Assembly: GCA_051651625.1 (NCBI GenBank)
Contig: JBOFSQ010000010.1
Location: 1 to 21,472 of the forward strand
DNA length: 21,472 bases
Direction of reading: 5' to 3'
DNA from: JBOFSQ01 sp051651625
Lineage (GTDB): Bacteria; Planctomycetota; Planctomycetia; Pirellulales; Thermoguttaceae
Shown here: one piece after another, positions 7,326 to 14,256 of the stretch
Layout of the letters: each line of letters starts with the position of its first letter
How positions within the stretch are numbered: position 1 is the first letter of the stretch
Program-made: the position numbers and the translations under genes
The notes under the pieces: model-generated
Seen by the model: only the letters and a program-made list of their open reading frames with translations
Told to the model about the DNA's origin: nothing
The model's database searches: none

Positions 7326-8219
7326 TCACTTCTTCTTCGCTTCGTCGTTCTTGACTTGTTCGTACAGTTTGAACGCCTGTTCAGGCTTCGCGTTTTCGTG
7401 AACGACTTCACGCACCGCACGCATCATTCCGATAGGCGAATCAGACTGGAAGATATTGCGTCCCATATCGACGCCCGACGCACCCTCGCTGATCGCACGG
7501 TACGCCATTTCGAGGGCGTCGCGTTCGGGGAGCTTCTTGCCGCCAGCGATAACTATCGGCACCGGACAAGCGTTCGTCACCTGTTCGAAGTCTTTCTCGC
7601 AGTAGTACGTTTTGACGACGTGCGCACCGTTCTCGGCGACAACCCGCGCCGCCATCGCAAGATAACGCGCGTCACGCACGAGTTCCTTGCCGACTGCGTT
7701 GACGCCGAGCGTTGGGATTCCCATTTTCGTCCCCTTATCGACAGTCTCCATCAGATTTTTGATCGTGAGTGCTTCGTGCTTCGCGTCGCCGACAGCAACC
7801 ATAATCGCCAGCAGCGATGCGTTGAGACGCACCGCATCTTTGACGTTCATCAGACACTCGTCGTTGAGATAAGTCAATATGGTCGAACCGGCGGAATACC
7901 GGAGCGAGATCGGTTTGTTGCACGTCGGCGGGACAACCGAACGGAGAATCCCGCGCGTACACATTATGCAATCGGCGTACTCGATTAGCGGCGTGATGGT
8001 GAGGTCGATTCGTTCGAGACCGGTCGTTGGCCCCATTATGTAGCCGTGGTCGAATGCGAGCATCACCGTGCGTCCCGACTTCGGCGAGAAGACACGCGAG
8101 AGGCGGTCTTTCATCCCCCAATCGAGGTGCGACGAACCTTTGAGGAAATAGCCGTCCGTCTTCTGCGGCACTCCGATTCCGAACTCTTTACCGGCATTGA
8201 TGTTGTCTGCGTCTGGCAT
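7326..8219 (-). CDS. lsrF: LsrF-type aldolase/thiolase (autoinducer-2 catabolism)
   Basis: A 297-aa class I (Schiff-base) TIM-barrel enzyme of the DeoC/LacD group. It aligns by eye along its full length with E. coli LsrF: LDWGMKDRLSR, VMLAFDHGYIMGPTTGLERID, CTRGILRSVVPP, PIVIAGGKKLPER and GASGVDMGRNIFQSD. The Schiff-base lysine falls at residue 203 (VVKTYY), the same number as in E. coli. LsrF transfers an acetyl group from 3-hydroxy-5-phosphonooxypentane-2,4-dione to CoA at the end of the AI-2 pathway. AAAGGA lies 8 nt before the start (8228-8233). No lsr transporter, kinase (LsrK), isomerase (LsrG) or regulator is adjacent, so the substrate here may differ. GH2 lies downstream with its own promoter. 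Confidence 0.88.
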   Translation of the reverse strand: MPDADNINAGKEFGIGVPQKTDGYFLKGSSHLDWGMKDRLSRVFSPKSGRTVMLAFDHGYIMGPTTGLERIDLTITPLIEYADCIMCTRGILRSVVPPTCNKPISLRYSAGSTILTYLNDECLMNVKDAVRLNASLLAIMVAVGDAKHEALTIKNLMETVDKGTKMGIPTLGVNAVGKELVRDARYLAMAARVVAENGAHVVKTYYCEKDFEQVTNACPVPIVIAGGKKLPERDALEMAYRAISEGASGVDMGRNIFQSDSPIGMMRAVREVVHENAKPEQAFKLYEQVKNDEAKKK

Positions 8220-8284
8220 TGTTTGGGTCCTTTCTGAACTTGCGATTGGTTGGTAATTCTTTTTGTTTCACACAAAGGTATTTA

Positions 8285-8406
8285 GGGCACTCGCTTACGC
8301 TTCGTGTTCTTAATGCGTTACGTTATTAAGAACACGAAGCGTAAGCGAGTGCCCGAATTAATGCGTTACGTTAATAAGAACACAAAGCGTAAGCGAGTGC
8401 CCGAAT
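8285..8406. repeat. Inverted plus tandem copies of the GAAGCGTAAGCGAGTG repeat
   Basis: A perfect 29-bp inverted repeat (8285-8313 and 8326-8354, 12-nt loop) is followed by a third copy. The segments 8312-8357 and 8360-8406 form a 48-bp tandem duplication differing at only a few positions. The shared core GAAGCGTAAGCGAGTG is the unit of the array at 15908-16080. It sits upstream of lsrF and downstream of the DUF4912 gene, and could form a strong hairpin in either transcript. Confidence 0.88.
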
Positions 8407-8428
8407 CGCCATTGAACGCGGAGTCCGT

Positions 8429-8444
8429 CATTCCCGCGGGAATG
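8429..8444. repeat. 16-bp palindrome CATTCCCGCGGGAATG
   Basis: A perfect palindrome 19 bp past the 3' end of the DUF4912 gene. It has no T-run on either side, so it is not a standard intrinsic terminator. A diverged relative, TCCGTCATTCC followed by GGAAT, occurs near 19265-19290. It may act as a transcript-end hairpin or be a minimal dispersed repeat. Confidence 0.5.
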
Positions 8445-8462
8445 AATCTTGACTGTTTCGCA

Positions 8463-9773
8463 TCACGAATTCGCACCATCAATCGTTGTGTGACGTTCAA
8501 CTGCTAACGTGACGTTGCGTTCTGTCGTGCCGTCTGGCGACTTTGCCTTGAGCACGAGTACCGACCGCGCTTCGGGGAACGGTAGGCGAGCCGTAAACGC
8601 CCCGTCTTTTTGCAGACGGAGAACTTCGTCTCGGAAAATAACGTGTCCGGCTGGGGCGGTTTTGCCGGTGAGGACGAGTTCGAGGTCGAGTTGCAGCGAG
8701 AACGGCTCGCTCCCCGCAGCCGACTTCTTCTTGCCGTTTTCACCGCTCGCCGTTTTGTTTGTTTGGTTCGCGGCGGGTGCCTTCGTTGAAAGTTCAAACG
8801 CCGTCGTGAGATCGCGGACAGACCCCGACGACGCCCCGCCTGTGCGGGTGATGTGATCGTAACTGCGGGCCAGCGACGCCCAGTTTCCATCGAGCGAATC
8901 AATGTGGTCGATTACCGGCATCTGCGGCGTCTCGACGACGTTGCTCGACGTGATGACAAAAAAGTTTCCGGTAAAACTGCGCGACAGATAACCGACCTCA
9001 ACTTGGAACCGCGACGGCGGACTTTTCACGTCGATGTACCAGTTACTAACGCCGCCGTGAATGCGGATATTGCGTTCGAGTTCGCGGCGTGGGCTGGAGT
9101 GTCCCTCGGCGATGTAACGGAACAGACGCAACACCGGAACCGCACCGTGCCAGTGCGGCCCCATCGCCATCTTCGCCCGCTCGACGCTCCGTGGCGTGAT
9201 CTCCCAGTGTGCCTGAACCCAGTATTGATCGCGGACAATCAGAACGAGTTTGTCTTGCTGCGCGGGGGGCTTTCCGTGGATGGTGATGCTGATGTCGTTT
9301 TCGAGCGCACGCTCTTCGCGCAACTTTCGCAGTTCTTCGGGCGGTAGCGGAGTTGTACCGTTCGACGAGTACGTTTCTTCGACCTCGACCGGTTTCGCTG
9401 GCGTCGGCGGCGGAGTGCGAACCGGCTGTGGAATCAGCGACGCCTTCGCTGCTGCGGTCTTGGCCGCGAGAGTTTTTGCCGTGACGGTTTCGCGCTGCTG
9501 AACCGAAGTAGCGGCGACAGGCGTTTCGTTTACTTTGTTGGAAGCAGTCGCCTCGTCTAACAATGTAGACACAACGGCGGGGTCGCCGCTGGTGGCGTTG
9601 CGTTTGGCTTCGGCGGCTTTGCGTCTTTCGGCGTTCCTGATTTTGTTGGCAATCGCCGCAACCAGTTCCTCTTTTCGCATGTCGTGTGCCCCAACGACAT
9701 CCCACTTTCGAGCGAGAACGAGGAGGTCTTTAACTGTCAGCACCTTCAGATCGGTCGGCGTTTTCGTAGACAT
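8463..9773 (-). CDS. DUF4912 domain protein with Rho-N/SAP-like N-terminus
   Basis: A 436-aa cytoplasmic protein of unknown function. Residues 1-50 (LKVLTVKDLLVLARKWDV, MRKEELVAAI) match the helix-extended-helix of Rho N-terminal/SAP domains, a possible nucleic-acid contact. Residues about 55-155 are a low-complexity Ala/Thr/Lys linker. From about 175 comes a DUF4912 module (LVLIVRDQYWVQAHWEIT, NWYIDV, VEVGYLSRSGNF-like strands), with a second Ser/Thr/Lys/Gly-rich linker at about 335-355 and a final beta segment at about 355-430. The two-part DUF4912 form is known from bacteria, sometimes near glycogen-metabolism genes, but its role is unestablished. There is no clear Shine-Dalgarno. A promoter candidate lies about 85 bp upstream. 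It stands alone between a PstS-like gene and repeats. Confidence 0.78.
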   Translation of the reverse strand: MSTKTPTDLKVLTVKDLLVLARKWDVVGAHDMRKEELVAAIANKIRNAERRKAAEAKRNATSGDPAVVSTLLDEATASNKVNETPVAATSVQQRETVTAKTLAAKTAAAKASLIPQPVRTPPPTPAKPVEVEETYSSNGTTPLPPEELRKLREERALENDISITIHGKPPAQQDKLVLIVRDQYWVQAHWEITPRSVERAKMAMGPHWHGAVPVLRLFRYIAEGHSSPRRELERNIRIHGGVSNWYIDVKSPPSRFQVEVGYLSRSFTGNFFVITSSNVVETPQMPVIDHIDSLDGNWASLARSYDHITRTGGASSGSVRDLTTAFELSTKAPAANQTNKTASGENGKKKSAAGSEPFSLQLDLELVLTGKTAPAGHVIFRDEVLRLQKDGAFTARLPFPEARSVLVLKAKSPDGTTERNVTLAVERHTTIDGANS

Positions 9774-9857
9774 TTGATGCGATGGTTAGAGGAAACTTTG
9801 TACCCCAGAGGCGCGACGACACACAGTCACACCGCGCGCACTTCAAAACGTTAGATG

Positions 9858-9886
9858 ATTGTACCGTCTGCCACACGCCGCGACAA
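9858..9886 (-). promoter_or_regulatory. Promoter candidate for the DUF4912 gene
   Basis: On the minus strand, TTGTCG (9881-9886) and TACAAT (9858-9863) have a 17-bp spacer, 4/6 and 5/6 matches to the sigma-70 consensus. The -10 box overlaps one arm of a 10-bp inverted repeat, TACCGTCTGC (9862-9871) with GCAGACGGTA (9934-9943), which could be an operator-like or structural element. Confidence 0.42.
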
Positions 9887-9952
9887 GGAAGGGTGACTTT
9901 GTCGTTACAACCGCTAAAATCGTTACATTCGTTGCAGACGGTAGGAAAACTC

Positions 9953-11473
9953 CTAAAGCGAGACATACCCAACATCCGCGACGAGCTGCTGTCCCTGCGG
10001 TGAGAGGAACCACGCCCGAAGCGCGTCTAAATGCGGATTGTCGCTCCCAGCCGTGATGAAACAGAGTTCGCTGACGAGTGGATAGTCGCCGTTGCGGATC
10101 GTCTCTTCCGTCGGCTCGACGCCATCAACCGTGAGCAGTTTGATGTTTGCGTTTGCAAACATCGTCGTCACATAATAGCGGAACGAATATCCGATAGCGT
10201 GCGGATAATTTCGGTAGTCGGCGACGCGGTTAACGATGCCGCCCATGAGTCGTTGGTACTCCTCCTTGAGCGGAGTTGCCAGCGGTGTCGTCCCCATGAA
10301 ACGCTGCATCGCCGTTTGACTCCCCGAACCTTCGGGACGCTGGAACGGAACGATTTTGTTGTGCGTTCCGCCGACTTCGTCCCATACCGTTACTTCTTTG
10401 GAATAGATGCGACGAATTTGTTCCGCCGTCAGCGACGAGACCGGATTTCGCGTGTTGACGAAGAATACAAACGCCTCGCGTCCAATCGGCGTGATGGTGA
10501 GCGTTTTCCCCGCTGCTGCGGCGGCTTGAAGTTGTTTGTCGGACGGACGCAGTGCGATGATCGCGTCTGATCCACCGCTGATGAGCGAGTCGAACGCTTG
10601 CGGGCTGGTTCCGCCTTTCACCAGCGATTGTGCTTCATTCTCATTGACGCCGAGATAAATTGCCTGTACCGCCGCAGCCGCTATCGGATAGAGCGCAATC
10701 GGCGAGTGAAGTCGCGGATGATTTTCTTCAATGGCAAGCGTCGCGTCTTTGATCACGACCAGTTTGTTGTTGCGTGAAAACGGGTGATATGAATACAGGT
10801 TTGTCTCATCAGCCCATGGTTCACGTTTACGTTCGCCGCCGACGATGTTGGTGTCGGGCGCGTAAGTGAGAAGTTGCTGCCGCATTGCGACGTGAAGTAA
10901 AACCGATGGCACCGCTGCAACCAAGCAGACCATCCAGAGCGACATTGCAGCGCGAAAAATACGGCGACCAACCAGCGGCGACGAATAGTGTCGCAGATAA
11001 CCGACGCCAATGAGCGACGTGAACGCCGCTAGAAGTGTCGGTATCCACAGGACGTAATCTGTTCCCCACGACGCAATCGCCGACACGAGCGAACCTGCAA
11101 ACAAGAACGGAATTGTGTACGCGAATGCGTAGACGCTTAACCACACGCGGTCTTCCACCGTCTCGAAGAGCGGTGAAAACGCGATGGCCGTCATCACCAG
11201 TGCGTAGAAGAGTGGCACGAAAAACGGCAAGACCGCCACGAACGGACTCGCCGTAATGGTGCCGTCTTCGATGCTGGCGCGAAACCGCGGTAGCACCGTC
11301 TCTATGAGCCAATTCGTCAGAAAAAACTCGCCCACCAAAATCGGGATACAGACAATCGCACCCGGCGTAAAACATCCGAGGATCACAAACGGCACCATAC
11401 AGACCACCGTTGGAGCGAGAAACGCCACAAGTGTCATCGAGAGAAAATACTTCAGTGTTTGTTTGGTGTTCAT
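9953..11473 (-). CDS. Membrane-anchored PstS-like phosphate-binding protein
   Basis: A 506-aa protein in two parts. Residues 1-200 contain about six hydrophobic helices (approx. 10-30, 33-57, 75-100, 108-132, 135-158, 169-193). Residues about 240-506 are a periplasmic-binding-protein fold of the PstS type, with FDSLISGGSDAIIALRPS, GREAFVFFVN, LTAEQIRRIYS and the ligand-loop signature RPEGSGSQTAMQRF. PstS proteins bind phosphate for the PstCAB ABC transporter and are usually lipoproteins or periplasmic. A multi-helix anchor is unusual, and no pstC, pstA, pstB or phoU gene is nearby. It could be a phosphate sensor rather than a transporter subunit. No strong Shine-Dalgarno is visible. Confidence 0.82.
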   Translation of the reverse strand: MNTKQTLKYFLSMTLVAFLAPTVVCMVPFVILGCFTPGAIVCIPILVGEFFLTNWLIETVLPRFRASIEDGTITASPFVAVLPFFVPLFYALVMTAIAFSPLFETVEDRVWLSVYAFAYTIPFLFAGSLVSAIASWGTDYVLWIPTLLAAFTSLIGVGYLRHYSSPLVGRRIFRAAMSLWMVCLVAAVPSVLLHVAMRQQLLTYAPDTNIVGGERKREPWADETNLYSYHPFSRNNKLVVIKDATLAIEENHPRLHSPIALYPIAAAAVQAIYLGVNENEAQSLVKGGTSPQAFDSLISGGSDAIIALRPSDKQLQAAAAAGKTLTITPIGREAFVFFVNTRNPVSSLTAEQIRRIYSKEVTVWDEVGGTHNKIVPFQRPEGSGSQTAMQRFMGTTPLATPLKEEYQRLMGGIVNRVADYRNYPHAIGYSFRYYVTTMFANANIKLLTVDGVEPTEETIRNGDYPLVSELCFITAGSDNPHLDALRAWFLSPQGQQLVADVGYVSL

Positions 11474-11591
11474 TGGATTGGCTTTCTTCTGGATTTGGCG
11501 ACGGCCACAATTCTACCGCCAAAACGAGGCGTCTGTAGGGGCGGCGCGTGAACCGTCGCGCAACATCGTTCACCTCCACCTCGCGTGTGAC

Positions 11592-11619
11592 TTGACACGA
11601 TGCGCTTTGCTGCGATAAT
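11592..11619 (+). promoter_or_regulatory. Near-consensus sigma-70 promoter
   Basis: A perfect TTGACA (11592-11597), a 16-bp spacer and GATAAT (11614-11619). Transcription would begin near 11626 and give a leader of about 74 nt before the 107-aa gene. It is the clearest promoter in the divergent region 11474-11699. I see no equally good promoter for the minus-strand PstS-like gene there, and no TTATCCACA DnaA box. Confidence 0.72.
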
Positions 11620-11699
11620 GGCCGCCAGTTGTCGTGGCCTTGGACGCGACGTTTGTGGTTTGCCAAAAAAACTTCACCCCAAAAAAGAAGGGACAGCTT

Positions 11700-12023
11700 A
11701 TGGCCTTGTTTGAAATGGAGACACACTCACACATCGTGATCGCGTGGGCCGACGACGAAGAAGGAGCACGCCGCGTTCTCTACGATTACTACCCGTCCGA
11801 AGAGGCGATTCGTGTGACGCGGCGTCCGCGCGATGCGTGGGTTATATCAAAGTCGGCACTCGGCATCAACGGCACCGCCGATGTATGCGACACCGCCCGC
11901 GACTGCCTCGCAAAAGCCACCGGCGACAAACTCCACGCCATCCGACTCTACATGCAACACACGGGAACCGACCTCGAAAACTCCCGAAAAATCATCGAGT
12001 CAAACATGATGGTAGGATGGTGA
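11700..12023 (+). CDS. Conserved-looking 107-aa protein of unknown function
   Basis: I do not recognise a named family. I start at 11700 because AAGGGA lies 6 nt upstream (11688-11693) and a near-consensus promoter sits at 11592-11619; the longer frame adds 22 unlikely residues. The protein is soluble, acidic at the front (AWADDEEGARRVLYDYYP), with a basic RVTRRPRDAWVISK stretch at about 40-53 and a C-terminal helical half containing two Cys five residues apart (CDTARDC) and the ending ESNMMVGW. There is no signal peptide or membrane segment. It precedes rsmG in the same direction with a 121-bp gap holding hairpins, so it may share a transcript. The good promoter and ribosome-binding site argue that it is a real, well-expressed gene. 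Confidence 0.75.
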   Translation: MALFEMETHSHIVIAWADDEEGARRVLYDYYPSEEAIRVTRRPRDAWVISKSALGINGTADVCDTARDCLAKATGDKLHAIRLYMQHTGTDLENSRKIIESNMMVGW

Positions 12024-12024
12024 A

Positions 12025-12078
12025 GACCCGTTACGGGTCGATTTGTAGGCTTCGCCCCCCGCAAGACCGCGGCTTGCG
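12025..12078. repeat. Two small hairpins between the 107-aa gene and rsmG
   Basis: GACCCG-TTA-CGGGTC (12025-12039) starts 2 bp past the stop codon, and CGCAAG/CTTGCG (12060-12065 with 12073-12078) follows. The first is followed by ATTTG rather than a T-run, so it is a weak terminator at best. The architecture (short palindrome plus second hairpin) resembles the other dispersed repeats here. Confidence 0.5.
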
Positions 12079-12144
12079 ACAATGACACCCCGATGGGTCG
12101 CTACCGTTTTCTCGCGGGGAATTTCAACCAACTTTGGTATATCA

Positions 12145-12954
12145 ATGAATGAAATCACCGACGACATTTCGTCGTCAGACGTAGTGACCGGCCCAAGTTT
12201 CGATGCTGCGTGGGCGGCGAGTGGTATCTCTCTCCCGAAACGGCAGAGAGAGAAGATCGTCGCATACGCAAATCTTCTTTGGGACTGGAACACCAGAATC
12301 AATCTCACGCGACACACAACGCCCGAAAAGTTCGTTGCTCGTGATGTCGTCGATGCAATTAAACTGTCGGCGTACATTCGTGAAGGCGAACACGTCCTCG
12401 ACGTTGGCACCGGTGGCGGCGTTCCCGGAGTGATTCTCGCAATAATTCGTCCCGACATTCGCATCGAACTTTGCGACGCGACGGGAAAGAAGGCGAACGC
12501 TGTCGGCGAGATGCTGGAGTCGTTAAAACTCAACGTCCCGATTTGGCACGCCAAGGCGGAGAATCTGCTTGAAGTTCACCGCTTCACGACGATTGTTATT
12601 CGTGCGGTTTCGCGGCTCAAGATTTTGCTGGAGCAGTTCGCGCCGCGCTGGCAGACGTTCGACAGAATGCTTCTCGTCAAAGGTCCGAAGTGGGTTGACG
12701 AACGCGGCGAGGCGCGACACTACAATTTGCTGACGAAACTCGCGCTACGAAAACTTGAGTCCTACCCCGTACTCGGTGCCGACGGCGAGAGCGTGATATT
12801 GCAAGTCTGCCGCCGCGAAGCGTTTGAAACGCTCGACGAAATCATCGACCAAAACGCCCAAGACCAACACCTCGCCGTCTCAAACACGCGACAAAAAACA
12901 AAGGGGCCGGGAAAGAAACGCGCGACGAGAGGCGACGGACGCGGGAAGAGGTGA
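12145..12954 (+). CDS. rsmG: 16S rRNA (guanine-527-N7)-methyltransferase RsmG/GidB
   Basis: A 269-aa SAM-dependent methyltransferase that modifies G527 of 16S rRNA; loss of this mark in other bacteria gives low-level streptomycin resistance. Visible family blocks are YANLLWDWNTRINLTR, the SAM-binding VLDVGTGGGVPGVILAI (about 83-99; the family usually has GSGxGFPG), ELCDATGKKANAV and the IRAVSR motif near 152-157. The start at ATG 12145 fits the family's N-terminus; an upstream in-frame ATG at 12082 would add 21 residues. A Lys/Arg/Gly-rich tail of about 25 residues extends beyond the fold. The gene is followed after 15 bp by the AlbA_2 gene. RsmG genes often lie near the replication origin. 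Confidence 0.93.
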   Translation: MNEITDDISSSDVVTGPSFDAAWAASGISLPKRQREKIVAYANLLWDWNTRINLTRHTTPEKFVARDVVDAIKLSAYIREGEHVLDVGTGGGVPGVILAIIRPDIRIELCDATGKKANAVGEMLESLKLNVPIWHAKAENLLEVHRFTTIVIRAVSRLKILLEQFAPRWQTFDRMLLVKGPKWVDERGEARHYNLLTKLALRKLESYPVLGADGESVILQVCRREAFETLDEIIDQNAQDQHLAVSNTRQKTKGPGKKRATRGDGRGKR

Positions 12955-12969
12955 ACGGAAGTTCAAACA

Positions 12970-14256
12970 ATGTCCAATCATCACCAGCCAACATCGCTCG
13001 TTGACCTCAACACGCTCGCGCGGCGCGAGAGCGAGCACGTCGAGTGGAAAGAGAACGTCGCCGACATTGGTGATGTTGTCAAGACCGCCGTCGCGCTGGC
13101 CAACGACTTCTCCAACATCGGCGGCGGTTACATCGTTTGCGGTGCGAAGGAAATGAAAGACGAACACGGATTCCAGAAACTCGTTCGTGTTGGTCTCACT
13201 GCGGAACGGCTCAAAGAAGTCGAGAACAAAGTGTTGAGTACGCTGCGTGAACACGTCACGCCGCCGATCACGCCGCTCGTCGAAGAGATTCCCATCGAAA
13301 ACGACCCGTCGCGGCGCATCCTTGTTTTTGTTGTCGTTACTTCAAAGAGCATTCACAGTTGGAAGTCGAAGCCGAACGAAAACGGCGTCTACTATTATCG
13401 CGTTGGGCGCGAGACTCGCGTTGCCAACAACGGTGTCCTCCGTGAAATGCTGGCGCAAAAAGGCGACGTCGAGCCGTGGGACTACCAAGAGAATCGCATC
13501 GGAACCATCGCCGACATCGACCTCGTAATCATGCGCGACACACTTCAAGAGCTTGGCATTTGGAAAGAAGAGTCCGTCATCGACGACTTCTTGTCGAGTA
13601 CCGCCCCGATCTTCGCACTCCTACCGCCATTCTTTGTCCGCGAACCACTCACTGATATTTTGAGGCCACGAAACTTCACGCTCCTTCTTTTCTCCAAAAT
13701 GGTGACGAAGTTTTTTTATGGCGGCTACACGTTCCTCTCGGTTTATCACGGCACCGACCGGAGCGAGCCATACGCAATGCGGCACGAAATTATCGGGAAC
13801 GTCATCTCACAAGCGCGACGCTGTATCGAACTTCTCGCCAACGAAACGTATACTATTTTTGACAAGGAATCGAAAAATCCAAACCAAAACAAGTATCCGC
13901 TGCGTGCTGTCGAAGAAGCGGTTGTCAACGCAATCGTGCATCGAGACTACACCAGCGTTCATCCGACGCGGATTACGGTCTTCAGTGACCGAATTGAGAT
14001 CGCCTCGCCCGGCGCGATGTTGCGACCGGTTGACCGCAACAGTTTTTTGCAAGGCCACGCAGCACCGCACTGGCGAAACCAATCGCTCGCATACTTTTTC
14101 AACAAGCTGCGACTCTCCCAAGGCGAAGGACAGGGAATCGCGACGATTCTGCGAACGATGCACGCCGCCGGTTGCCCCGCGCCGCAGTTCGATTTTGGAA
14201 CCGAATCGGTGACCTGTACGTTACCCGCAAACCCACGATATAAACTCGTCCAATGA
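12970..14256 (+). CDS. AlbA_2 (Schlafen-type) putative DNA-binding protein with GHKL ATPase-like C-terminus
   Basis: A 428-aa protein in the family often annotated as ATP-binding protein or putative transcriptional regulator. The N-terminal AlbA_2 domain (about 15-145) has ESEHVEWKEN, ALANDFSNIGGGYIVCG and the strand VYYYRVGRETRVA. The C-terminal HATPase_c_4-like domain (about 305-425) has EEAVVNAIVHRDY (Asn320 and His in the N-box-like helix), RIEIASPGAML and GEGQGIATI. The role in bacteria is mostly unknown; relatives occur as regulators and in defence or stress loci. GGAAG lies 8 nt upstream of the ATG. It follows rsmG by 15 bp, and its TGA overlaps the next ATG by 4 bp, so all three genes are probably cotranscribed. 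Confidence 0.88.
   Translation: MSNHHQPTSLVDLNTLARRESEHVEWKENVADIGDVVKTAVALANDFSNIGGGYIVCGAKEMKDEHGFQKLVRVGLTAERLKEVENKVLSTLREHVTPPITPLVEEIPIENDPSRRILVFVVVTSKSIHSWKSKPNENGVYYYRVGRETRVANNGVLREMLAQKGDVEPWDYQENRIGTIADIDLVIMRDTLQELGIWKEESVIDDFLSSTAPIFALLPPFFVREPLTDILRPRNFTLLLFSKMVTKFFYGGYTFLSVYHGTDRSEPYAMRHEIIGNVISQARRCIELLANETYTIFDKESKNPNQNKYPLRAVEEAVVNAIVHRDYTSVHPTRITVFSDRIEIASPGAMLRPVDRNSFLQGHAAPHWRNQSLAYFFNKLRLSQGEGQGIATILRTMHAAGCPAPQFDFGTESVTCTLPANPRYKLVQ

Noticed and set aside
8429..8444. Intrinsic terminator for the DUF4912 gene
   Set aside because: The palindrome is perfect but lacks a following U-tract in either direction.
11474..11699. Replication origin
   Set aside because: There is no DnaA-box consensus or AT-rich unwinding element, and neither dnaA nor dnaN is nearby; a divergent promoter explains the strand switch.
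10827..11726. 299-codon frame opposite the divergent region and overlapping the PstS-like gene
   Set aside because: It overlaps a well-supported gene in another frame, has no recognisable motifs, and spans the promoter at 11592-11619.
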